A stretch of DNA of 64,000 bases from positions 1,100,001 to 1,164,000 of the forward strand of contig JASXTE010000015.1 in the NCBI GenBank assembly GCA_030280995.1, read 5' to 3'. How positions within the stretch are numbered: the first letter of the stretch is position 1; the number at the start of each line of letters is the position of its first letter. The notes below the pieces were generated by a model. That model worked only from the letters and a program-made list of their open reading frames with translations. It was not told where the DNA came from and searched no databases. Origin of the DNA: Hemileia vastatrix (taxonomy: Eukaryota; Basidiomycota; Pucciniomycetes; Pucciniales; Zaghouaniaceae). Shown one piece after another: positions 22,795 through 33,363 of this stretch. The position numbers were made by a program, and so were the translations under genes.

Positions 22795-23275
22795 GAAGTT
22801 GTTAGGTCCACCAAGACCTTAAACTGGACTATTATCAAGTGTTGGGTCCACCATGACCTTAAACTGGATTTCTTATCGATTAAATGTTTGGTCCACCATG
22901 ACTTTAAACTGGTAGTTCATTCATTGTTTAGTCCACTATGACTTTAAACTGGAAAATTAATATCTGCAGGATAATTCAACATTCATTGGACCACTATGGC
23001 CTTATACTGGATTACTTGTCGATCAAATGTTTGGTCCACTATGACATTAAACTGGATTATCAAATTTATTCAATCTTTGGTCAAGCCTAGGCCTTACTTA
23101 GGAATATATCAAGATATTTATGCACTTAAACGATCTTTGGTCCACCAAGACCATAAACTGGCAATCGATTATATGTTTGGTCTACCAAGACTTTAAATTG
23201 GAATGTCAATCTTGTTTGGATAACTCAATTCAATCTTTTAATTTATCACTGTCCAATAAGACTCTAAACTGGTTA
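22795..23275 (+). repeat. Non-coding hairpin-motif array, element 2
   Basis: Copies of the stem-loop plus TTAAACTGG start near 22804, 22846, 22889, 22931, 22987, 23033, 23139, 23178 and 23251. Stems include GGTC/GACC, AGTC/GACT, and GGTC/GACT (G-U wobble). There are about three more copies than in element 1, so the array has changed size. Confidence 0.85.
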
Positions 23276-23861
23276 TTCAATTATTTCTGGAATTGGGTGC
23301 TGATAAGCTTTAGGAGGTTAAAATTTTAGGTGGTGATGATGCTAAGGAAAGCATAATGGTTAATTAGGTGAAATTTGTGGCGCTTTAACATGGTCTAAAG
23401 TTAATATTATTATTGGAAGCCTGGCAAAAGTATTTTATGGGTTTGCTGTATAGCAAAGTTTGAAAATTGTGATGAAGGAATCAGAAGTTAGGATGGTAGT
23501 TGGATTTTAGGGAATGATTTTTTTTAGTGCCTCAGTGTTAGGCCATTTTTTTTGGTGTGAAGCTTGGAGGACCTTATGGCGAGATTGGAATCATAGAATT
23601 CGGCTCAGTGGGGGGCCCTATGAGGTTGGAATCAGGAGTATTCGGCTCATAGGAAGATCCACTCTCTCAATGCTGTGACAAGAAGGAAGACTGGTATATG
23701 GGAGTCTGAAGGGATTCAAACCTTGCTCTCAGTAGTGGAATCATCACAAGATTTATATTATTCTATTTTATGTTATATCAAGCCAGAGAAGAAAGAAAAC
23801 ATCATTTATGTTGAAAGTTTAAGAAGACCAAGCAAAAACAAAATTTTATCAAGTTATACTG
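23276..23861. other. Non-coding 3' region of element 2, part 2
   Basis: Matches 15206-15810 of element 1 with small indels. No plus-strand gene. The antisense six-Cys gene A3 begins its C-terminal end here. Confidence 0.5.
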
Positions 23862-24554
23862 TTAGAAAAGATAATTTCTTTGAAATTGTTCAACATCATT
23901 ATCCAAGCTTTGCATTAAAATTCTTCTTTTCATGAGGTCTTCATGGTTATTAGCTGGAGTTTCTTGAAAATAGGCCAGCATTTTTCGTTTCAACTCATTA
24001 GTAAAGTCAAGAAAAAGATAGCGATGAAAATTTGGGTAATGATTGATATAGTCCGTCTTCACTCTACCAACATCATCAGTGTTGGTTATTTCGACAGCTA
24101 GAAGTTCAAATATGTTATTAAGTCATAGGTTTAGTCAATTTTGATTAAAAGTTTTTTTTAGTAAGATAAATAGGGTCTTACATTTAGAGCCAGGAAACAT
24201 AGTCTCAGCAAAGTTAGTTGGGGGTACTGGCGTTATAGGATTAGGATCTTGTGAAGGCAAAATTAGGCCGGGATCCGCTGATGAAGATTGAACTTTTGAA
24301 GCTGTTTTTGATCTTATTTGTTTTAAGAAGACAGAAATTTTGGATTGCTTTTTAGAAGTTGAGGGATCAGGGAGAGCTGCTGGTCCTAAATATACGTTTG
24401 TTTTAGAAGGAACTATTGGCCGGTTGCATTTGACTTTTTTCACACGGCATAAGTTGCAAGCTGTTCTGCCAGGAAGATTAGGGTTGGACATTAAACAAGG
24501 TACCTGGTATCGAGCGCAGTGTTCACATGGAGCGACAAGTTCTTTGGAAGACAT
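23862..24554 (-). CDS. Second antisense six-Cys protein (A3), element 2
   Basis: Minus-strand gene: exon 1 24554-24182, GT-AG intron 24181-24098, exon 2 24097-23862, giving about 202 residues. Cys pattern C10-X2-C13-X6-C20-X12-C33-X2-C36-X6-C43 with RVKKVK in the second half, closely parallel to the other antisense gene although the sequence is otherwise diverged. Exon 2 has the same helical character (ELKRKMLAYFQETP). So the element carries two related antisense genes in tandem, both reading away from the 3' LTR. In element 1 all but the 3' end of this gene is deleted. It starts 123 bases before LTR C. Confidence 0.6.
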
Positions 24555-24677
24555 ATTGATGAAGATGAATTTTATAGTTGATTAAAGAAGATGGTGGTTA
24601 AAGGTTAAAGATGAATATTGTGTTTGACCACTTATGCAAAGTTTTAAGAATGGGGACATTCTCGATTGGAGGGAGGA
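24555..24677 (+). other. Polypurine tract region before LTR C
   Basis: Ends GATTGGAGGGAGGA immediately before LTR C, matching the tract before LTR B. It would also hold the promoter of the A3 antisense gene. Confidence 0.6.
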
Positions 24678-25806
24678 TGTGGTAGCCTAAAGTTTAGTAC
24701 GGCACCTAAGTACGTAAATGGAGTTATTACGGCGTGCAAGATTGGATTTATTATTTTTTTATACATATAAAAGGGTTTTATTTAATTTATTTGAGTTTTA
24801 AATATGAAGAAATTGGTCACGATCAAATGCCTACACAAAAACAATTTATTTTACGGAGAAAACTTATTTTTACGGTCTGAAAAATTAATAAGTATCAAGT
24901 CAAGTCACTCAAGAACCTTGGGAAATTTTCCCAGAATTTTTACTATTTTTCCTATATTTTTAAATGAATTTTGAAGTTTTATAGAAATATTTACGTTTTC
25001 AGAAATTACTTAACTTCGATGAATTTTCAAGGGGTAATTAGAGCTGCGCAGACTACGAAAATTAGTTTGGTATGTAAAGGGGAAGTAGCTCTATTATGTG
25101 TAATTTTTCTAGATTTTTTATTATAGTTTTAAGGTTCTAATTGAGTCCGGAAGTCCGGACGGACTCCGTTTCGACTCCATACGGACTCCGTATGGACTCC
25201 GTACGGGCTCCGGATTGACTCTGGAAGAGCTCTGGAGGGGAAAACTTAGGCACGTGACTAGGAATACTTAAGCGCTTCTCAAACTCGAAATTGAGAGGGG
25301 GGAATACATCATACAGCTTAATCATTAACCACCATGGTCTCATTTTTTATTACTCAACAAATTTAAATAAATTTGTAATACCCTTATAACTTTATATTTT
25401 TATATTTAACATTTTAGAAATACTATTCAACAATTTAAATCACACTTCATACAGGGTATCTTTAGAAAGGTCTTCGTCGCTGGGACTTGATTATTGCTGT
25501 CTCATAAAAATTCAAATTATTATAAAAACATAAAAGTCAATCTTTACAGATCTTTCACTGGTACACCTTAATTGTTGTTATCAGTATTTCTTTCTCAACA
25601 GCCACTTTCTTTTAATCTCAATAAGCGTTAAATATTTTAGAGTTTCATTATTTTTATCAATCAGATTAAAGTAGATTGGTTAGCTTAGTGATTTAGAATT
25701 CCCAATTTGTTATTTTTATTGGAAGGACGGGGTTTTCAGCTAAATCCACACATCTCCTCCGGATTCTGCTTACAGCAAGGCGACTGTAAGAGTTTACCTT
25801 ACCATA
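24678..25806 (+). repeat. LTR C (3' LTR of element 2)
   Basis: 1,129 bases, TGTGGTAGCC to TTACCATA. The flank after it (ACGTC) does not match the flank before LTR A (TACGA), so no target duplication joins the two outer LTRs. It truncates the minus-strand gene on its right. Confidence 0.9.
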
Positions 25807-26607
25807 ACGTCTTAACGATCCATCATTATCAATTTCGGTGTCTGAAAAACACTTGATGTTTGTGAAAAGGTTGTGATAAGTTTCACAATGTGGAAGTTGT
25901 TTAAGAAGTTTAGTTCGGTTAACTGAATTCTAAGAATCTTTGTTATTTGAAATAAAGGTCATAAATAAAAACGGTTGAAAAAAAAGGGATTTTCATACTT
26001 TTTTTTTTATTCTATATTTATGCTTTCTCACTTTGATTATTTCTTGAGAGCTATGAGAATCCTTCCCAAGTCTTAATCTATCAGCATGACCTAAAAACCA
26101 ACGGTGAAGAACTCCTATTTGATTTGAGAAGCTAATTTGAGTTGAGTCAATTGGATATGCAATCAAATTATTGGTTTTTAAGGCATTGTCCCAGTGTTTA
26201 ATGAGAATATTTGCCAAGACCTGGTTCCATTTGTCAAACCAATCTAGGTTCCAAGCGAAAGTTGATCCTGGGAAACCACACATGCAAAGGTGCTCAATAA
26301 AAGATTCACGGAAAATTGGTGGAAACTTTTCCGAAACCGCTGAATTTGATTCTGGATGAGGTAGTTCAAAGGCAATGTTGCAAGAATTCATGTCGAATGA
26401 TGAAAATCTGTCTAATTGCTCTTCAGTAGGGTTTTGTTTCCATCCATTTGATTCTGGTGACATATCCAAAAGTGAACGACAAAAATTGTGTATAGATCTA
26501 CAAAAGTGAGAATTGAATGGAGGCAAAGTCTCATTAAAAATTCTATTAAGTGTTCTTGTGTTTGTGGGCAGGTTTCCATGAGGAAAGTAAGAGCTACTAG
26601 GGTTCAT
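25807..26607 (-). pseudogene. Unknown gene cut by LTR C
   Basis: Exon 1 is 26607-25999 (203 residues), a 69-base GT-AG intron is 25998-25930, and exon 2 begins at 25929 in phase and stays open to the LTR junction at 25807 (about 41 residues, Cys and acidic residues near the end: CFSDTEIDNDGS). It has an aromatic-rich N-terminal region with NWDWFDKW-like composition and a basic KHKYRIKKK end to exon 1. I recognise no named domain. It converges on the SNF2 gene, and both lost their 3' ends at the retrotransposon, implying the DNA between them was deleted. Confidence 0.55.
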
Positions 26608-27681
26608 AAATAATTAGATTAAGAAAGTGTTCAATTAAATTAAACAAAGAGGAAGGATAAATTGTTGAGCTCCAAGACTTTATGATCAAAGTTGATTTAA
26701 GGAGAAATATCACAAAAATTAAGAATAAGAAATATTTCGACTTTATGGAATTATAATATGCATAAATTATATTTTTATATGCAACTTGAACTCAAAAGGA
26801 ATGGTATAAAATAAAGAGAATGATTATGTGATAAAAGCAGACTCATTTAAGAAACGGATTTTTTTTTCTTTTCAAAAAATTCTTCCACAAAAATAATTTG
26901 TTAAATGTGAGGCTATGTTCATTTTTTGATTACCAAAAAATTATTTTTGGTCCAATATGATAGTAATACATATTCTATTGAGTAATTTTTTTCAACCTGA
27001 ATAAATAGACTAGAGTGTCACTTCATCACATTTATGTATGAAAAGTTATACAAGGTTTCAGCTTTTATGTAATTCTTTAAGGTTTACACTTTTGTAGCAT
27101 CTATTATTTGAGTATTTTTGATTTTTTCTCTATAGAAAATTCTACCTAGTACAGACCAATTTTCAAATTGAAAGAAATATGTTTGTGATTGTTTTTTACA
27201 AAATATTAAACTTATTTTTGGGTTTAACTTTGATTTTTGGGGTAATTTTTTAAAAATTATGTTAAAAATATGGATTACTTTTCTTATAGTCCATAACTAA
27301 GAATTTTTATCAAAATCAAATAATTATAGGGTAGTTAGATATAACTCAGAAGGCATTTGATAGAAAAATAATTAAGATGCTTGTGCGTACAACAGAATTT
27401 TTTCTATGATAGAAAATATTCTGATAAACATGCATGCATTGTTTTACAAATGCAGAGAGTATACAGAATACAAATAAAGTAGACTGCATAACTTTAAATT
27501 AATATATAATTTATCCGATTAAAAATTAAACATTTAAACTTAAATAATTTCAACACATATTCCATCATATTCTTTTGATAAAAAAATGTAGCTTATATTA
27601 GCTAGTGCCTTTCAAAAAAAGGAATACCTTCAATCGGTAACTTTGAATAGCTAACTTATTCCTACAATTATCACAATTACA
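26608..27681. promoter_or_regulatory. Divergent intergenic region, no gene
   Basis: About 1.07 kb of AT-rich DNA between the divergently transcribed unknown gene (-) and the transposase gene (+). It presumably holds both promoters. I see no convincing core element or repeat. Confidence 0.35.
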
Positions 27682-30600
27682 ATGCCTCCATTTTTTCATG
27701 TATGTCAATGTCAAGATCTTGGATGTGTCAATAGAAAGTATCAAACTTCTTCTGGGTCCTTTGAAGTTGGTATGGCTTTCAAAAGCTCTAATTCTTATGC
27801 AAAACATCAAGAGGAAAGAAATAGGAAGGCCCAGATGGTTATTTCTTCCAACAATCCACTTAACATTGGAAGTTCCCGCTCCACAGAAACAGTAAGCTGT
27901 ATATCTATAGTTCAATGTTAGAATTAAAGTCTTTATGATGTTTCAATGATTTATTACATAGGGGCAGTTGCTATTGGGGGCAGAAGTATCTTCAACAGTC
28001 TCTAGAAACTCAAATCTTAAGGAACGGTATAGCAAAATAATTATGTGGCAGGCAGCAAAGCTTTCTCTGATTCATCATTTGAGCAAAGAAGGTTGTACTC
28101 AATTTTTGGATGAAGAAATTAAGAAGCTCAAACTTCTAGGTGATAGTGGAGTACTGGATTCTGATAGCATTGTCCGCCTGGTCCCACGCTCGATAGATAC
28201 AGTTTTTAGTCAATTAAAGCTCAATCAATCATTTTTCACTAAAACATGGTGTCCTAAATGCTTTGCTCTTTATGAGTATAACTCTGAATCTCAACCATCT
28301 ATACTATGTTGCAATCAACCGTTTCTTTCATCATCAAAGCGCTATTTAAAAATGTTTGGAGCAGGACAAATTGCAGTTAAATGTGATGAAAGGCTGTATT
28401 TGATGGAGGAACATCAAGAACATGTAAAATACTTATCTCTTAAAACATTTCATCACCATTCTTTTATCGACTGGCTTAAGGAAAAGATCAAACTGTTCAA
28501 ATTTGAGCTTCTGATTGAGAGGAAAACCCCTGTGGCAGAACGTGTAGAGTGTGATTTGATGAAGGATGTTTGTGATGGTTCAATTTGGAAAAACTTTCCC
28601 ATAACCACTCCAGCTCTGGATAGCAATGATGATGAATATACGATAACTTCAGGCAACTTAATGTTTACTTTATATGTCGACTGGTTTAGGCCTGGTGGCA
28701 ATAGGATTGGAGGTCATCAGAAGTCTGTAGGCAATATTATGATGGTGTGTATGAACCTACCTCAAGAAGATAGATACAAAATAGAAAATCTTTTTTTGTA
28801 TTCTATTATACCCGGACCAACAGAAACCACAAGTGAACAGCTTAATCACCTTCTAAAACCACTGGTTAATGATCTACAAACTCTATGGGATGGTATATTG
28901 ATTGAAAAGACACATCTTTATCCACGAGGCAGGAAATTAAGAGTTGCATTGTTCTCTTTGATAGGTGACATTCCTGCAATACGAAAATTGGCTGGCTTTT
29001 CGAGTCACTCTGCAAAAATGTTCTGCTCTTTCTGTAATATCTCTAAAGATGAAATTAGTGAAAATAATGTGGGAAATTTTTCATTACGGAATCATGAGGA
29101 TCATATGTGCTGGGCAACAAAGTGGAAAAATTCTAAGTCACATTGGGAGCGTGTATCAATTGTTCAAAATCATGGGGTACGATGGAGTGAGCTGAATAAC
29201 CTTGAATATTGGCGTCCAACTGAATATTGCTCAATTGATGTTATGCATTCACATATGCTTGGCAACCTAAAAGATCACAGTCTAAGCTATTTTCAAATCC
29301 AAAATGCAGCAAAAGATCTAGAAAGAAAGCTGGAAAAGGATAAAAATTGGCATGTAAGAGAAGAAGATGATGATTTCTTTTCTGATAATTCACTCTACAA
29401 ACATTCGAAAAAACGTAGAAGTAGCTTAAGCACCACGAATAATGATGATGATGATACAGGACACACGAGACAGCACAAGCGGCAAAGACGTACGAGTTCA
29501 AGACAGTCATCAAGTCATCATGGACTAGATAATGAAGGATTGGGAAAAAATCGATCAAGAAGCCAGAGTAGGTCATCCAGCTCCAAATTTATTCCTCCAT
29601 ATAGCGATGTGGCCTCAATACAGTCTCACAGCAGTGACAGTAGGAATTCATTGTATAACTTAAGGCAAAGAAGCATTAGCATATCACAGAGTGAAGGATC
29701 TCACTCATCAAATGAGACAGCTAGAGATAAAGAAAATAAAAGGAAAGGTAAGGAGAAAGAAAATGAAGGTAGTAGTAATACCCGAATCACAGCAGCAGAG
29801 CTACAGGTTGTATGGAAGATGATTGATCAAGTAAGAAGACCTTCCTGGCTAACACGAGTTCCAAAATCAGTAGGATCTAAAAAGGCAGGATCCCTCAAGG
29901 CAGCAGAATGGCACATGCTGTATACTCTCTACTTCCCTTTGTCACTTATACCCCTTTGGTTTGAAAAATTTAAAGAATCTGAATCTTCAGCTTCCTCAGC
30001 TGATAAACCAAGAGAATATTATCTTCTCAAGTCACTTGTAACATTATGCTCGATCACCAATTTTTTGACATTAAAAAATATACAGACTAATGAGCTTAAA
30101 GATCTAGATCAATTTCTGTTAGAGTATTGTGAGTGCCTTGAAGAGGGTTGGAAGAATATTAATGCAAAGCCAAATCTGCATATCACTCAACATTATCCTG
30201 AAATGATAAAGCGTCTTGGTCCACCATCAGGTACAGCTACTTGGTCTGGAGAGCGGGTGAATCATATATTATCTAAAATTCCAAACAATCACCATCCACG
30301 TATGTAATGTTTGTAAGCAATGATTTAAAAACTCAGCTGTGCTAATTTATTAATATTTACCACAGGAGAGATACCGCTAACAATTCTCAAACATTGGTAT
30401 CGGAAGTCTAGGGTATTAGATCTTGGTGAAGCTGAAGATAATGATCAATGTGAGACTAAAAAAATCCATATTGATCTCGATAAACAAAACAAATGGATCC
30501 ATCTAAGTATGGCATTATTTACTAAATGGGTAAGGGCACGAATGGGAAAAGAAACTTCAAGACAGGCTTTGACACCATCGGAGAAAAGTGGGGATCGGGT

Positions 30601-31060
30601 AGTTGAAAATGTAGCAAGCATATTGATACATGGAAAGAGGTTTACTAGTTACCATCGACACATTGCTAATTCAACAATTGAATTCTACTATGGAAAAGAT
30701 AGCCAGTTTGGGCAAATTGATGATCTTTTCAGATCAAAGGAAGAGAATGATCAAATATATTTAATAGTAAGTCCTTTCAAAGAGCTCCGTCCAGAAGAAA
30801 CATCAAAGGATCCCTATGAGCTTTTCCCACAAGTGCATTGTCGGTTAGTAAGAGTAGCCAAAGAAACTCAAATTGTGATTAAGAAAGATGCAATAATTGG
30901 ACATGCAGCTACTGTCAAGCACAAAAAAGGAATGTTTGGAATCAAAGACAAGGTTGTCACTGCCATTGGACTGCAGACAGTAGTGAGTGAAAAAATTAAT
31001 CAAATTTATTTTCTGTTGACTAACATCTTTGTGTTAATTTGGGATTGGGGAAATTTGTAG
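27682..31060 (+). CDS. Tnp2-type (CACTA/EnSpm-like) transposase
   Basis: Exons 27682-27891, 27962-30299 and 30366-31060, joined by GT-AG introns of 70 and 66 bases in matching phase, give about 1,080 residues. Exon 1 supplies a short Cys-rich start (CQCQDLGC). The core has the Transposase_21/Tnp2 layout: TLYVDWFRPGGNRIGGHQKS, NLPQEDRYK, IIPGPTE, LWDGI, LIGDIPAIRKLAGFSSHSAK with FCSFC, and a DVMHSHMLGN block. A Ser/Arg/Asp low-complexity insert (residues about 540-670) precedes a conserved C-terminal region (RRPSWLTRVPKS). No stop or frameshift is seen in the predicted exons. In this family the protein cuts at the inverted repeats; the 3186/49128 ends are its likely substrates (inference). A further intron near 30984 is possible, which would change the C-terminus. 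Confidence 0.85.
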
Positions 31061-31486
31061 GATTGGTGATATTTGTAAATGGTGAAAGAAATAATTCAAT
31101 GCTCGATTAAAAAATGCAATGCATCCAACTTACCTTATCATAAATCAGTGAACAATTACTTTGGTTGCTTTTATTGCGAGAGAACCCATGCTTTCAATGA
31201 GTCATTTTTATCTTAAATGTAAGAATGAAAGAAATAAAATCATGATAATGAGAAATATGATAAAATTTTTACTTAATGAATGATCTTCTTGCTCATTCAT
31301 CTACTATAAATAGTTTGACCTTCCAACTTTAGCTGATAGCTATATATTATTCACTTTATTTTTTGACAAGAGAACATACACGTTTACAAGACTATATACA
31401 TAGTATCTTTTTTTACTTTAGCTTTGATAGGTATAAATTTTAACAACTGATTATTTTTATTTTATTTTATTTTATTACAGTTCATT
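31061..31486. other. Intergenic, transposase to second protein
   Basis: AT-rich, with no gene visible. It would contain the 3' end of the transposase transcript and the promoter of the downstream gene. Confidence 0.4.
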
Positions 31487-33163
31487 ATGGATGATAATTT
31501 TGAAGGGATGTCTGTTGACCCAACCGATTCTGATTGTTTTCCGCCTCAACATACTAATACTGGAAATACTCCTCCACCACCCTCTGCTGATCCACCTCCA
31601 GATGCATCTCAATCTGTACCACCTAATCCTAACCCACCACCTAATCCCAATCCAGGCCAAGAGTCTCATTCAGAACCGAGAAATTTTAATCCCAATCATC
31701 CTTCTGCTTCTGAAAGTGCTAATCAGCAAGCTGATCAGCTAGGCAGAGATTGGGCTAGTGAAGTATTGAGGGAATTTTTCGGAGACCAATCATCATCTGC
31801 TCAGCCTAACCAAGGAGCAAGCACAAGTGGAGCAGGTAAGTCAAATTTGTAGTGTATTCTTTTATTGAAAAATAACCAATTTAATTAACTTATTTGAATT
31901 GTTAGTGAATCCCTCAATCATTATGGGTATCAGTGATTACCACAGACTCAATTCATCAGAGTCTCATGAGCAAGAACGGGGGTTAAGGGCTGTAAGAGGC
32001 TTAGTTAGAAGGAATGATGTTCCCAGGAGCTTGGACAGTCTAAATAGAAATATTTACCACTTTCTGAAGTATTGTCTTGGGGGACCAACACAAATATCAA
32101 AATATCCTGCGAGCCCAACACCTTTGGAGATTGAAAATTGGAAAGATTGGAGCCAATTCAAACTAAAAACCATTCAAACTGTCCTAACCCAAGTCCAATC
32201 TTCTAACCGTGCCAATTCTGCAGCTGATTGACAATTTCTGATAACCAATTCTATAGCCTTCTTGCGATCCAAAATTTGACTACCCGAATTTTTTCCAGCA
32301 CCTGAGCCTCGAGGACTAAAAGGAGGAGCACCGATCCCACTTTCTGTCAAAAGAAACTTAGAGCGTGAATTGCAAGAAAAAGGTTTTCTGAAATTTGCGT
32401 TTGATTGGACTTGCCGTGATTTTTCAGAATCAACTTGGAATCAAGTCATGGGAAGCATAGTATGCGACCACTGTACCAGATGGCTCACCACCTTGAATAC
32501 AATCGATCAGTCAAAGCTTCAGTTCACTCAATGTGTTATTGAGAAATGGGTAGTTAATAAGGGGAAGGAGATGATAAGGTTGTTTGGGCAAGAAGAGGAA
32601 AGGGTAGCAAGAGAAAAGATTGAAAAGAGGGCAAGGGCACAAGTAAAACTTTATCGGACCAAGGTAAGTTTTTTATTTTACTTTGCTTTTTGTTATTATG
32701 AAGCTGATTTAGTTGGAATTCAGATTGCTAGTGCACGCTACAAGTTAGCAAGAGATCTCTGCAGTGATGTGCCAGGTTTTGTTGTGCTTTTTCATGATAC
32801 TAGGTGCATCTCTGATATCGAGGAAGGCCCAGCACCAGCCCCAACTGCACCTATCCGAGCTATTCCTGGATGGCAAAATCCTGAACTCAATGATTTGTTT
32901 AAAAAATGGATAAGATGACAAAGGACTTAGCCCATACACCAGCTCAAAAAAAATCAGCATTAAAAACATATTCACGGTCATCAGAAAGGACAGTTGCACA
33001 AAATGGTATATTCAATGTTCCCAAATACCTCCCCAAGAATTGCTATTCAGCAACATTTTTGCAAGGATTATCTGTGAATGAACGTGAGTCACTTGGGGTT
33101 GGAGCTGATATTGATCTGGTAAAGATTCGGGAATCAATTAATAGAGCATCAACATCATCATAA
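31487..33163 (+). pseudogene. Second transposon protein (TnpA-like role), decayed
   Basis: Exon 1 31487-31835 (Pro/Ser/Asn-rich, ends GASTSGAG), intron 31836-31905, exon 2 31906-32663, intron 32664-32723, then coding to 33163. The frame is broken by TGA at 32229-32231 and 32277-32279, both at positions where CGA would keep the frame, and by a one-base shift in an A run near 32903 (frames 32370-32918 and 32906-33163). Conserved-looking blocks include PEPRGLKGGAPIPLSVKRNL and a long basic helical stretch with EEERVAREKIEKRARAQ. CACTA elements often encode a second DNA-binding protein beside the transposase; position and orientation fit that role, but I recognise no domain. Confidence 0.6.
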
Positions 33164-33363
33164 CTTAGGTATAACGGTGATTTTCTGTGTAATATAGCTA
33201 TCTTATATTGAATTTTATGTATTCTGTTTTTTTTCAAAGCAGCTTGGTAAATGTTATAAAGTGATATTGAGAGAGAGTAACATTTTATTTAAGAAAAACA
33301 AATAATGTATGAGATATAAAAATGTATTTTCAACAAATTGATGGTCCATACCTCTTTATGTCA
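33164..33363. other. Spacer before palindrome array
   Basis: AT-rich and non-coding; the 3' flank of the second transposon protein gene. Confidence 0.4.

Larger units (their letters stand above)
15862..25806 (+). mobile_element. Ty3/Gypsy element 2, internally deleted
   Basis: LTR B (15862-16993), gag-like ORF (17170-18375), intact ORF2 (18468-19325), a pol fused across a 2.2 kb deletion, two antisense six-Cys genes, a polypurine tract and LTR C (24678-25806). It shares LTR B with element 1, the expected outcome of recombination between LTRs of two copies. It cannot supply its own reverse transcriptase. Confidence 0.9.
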
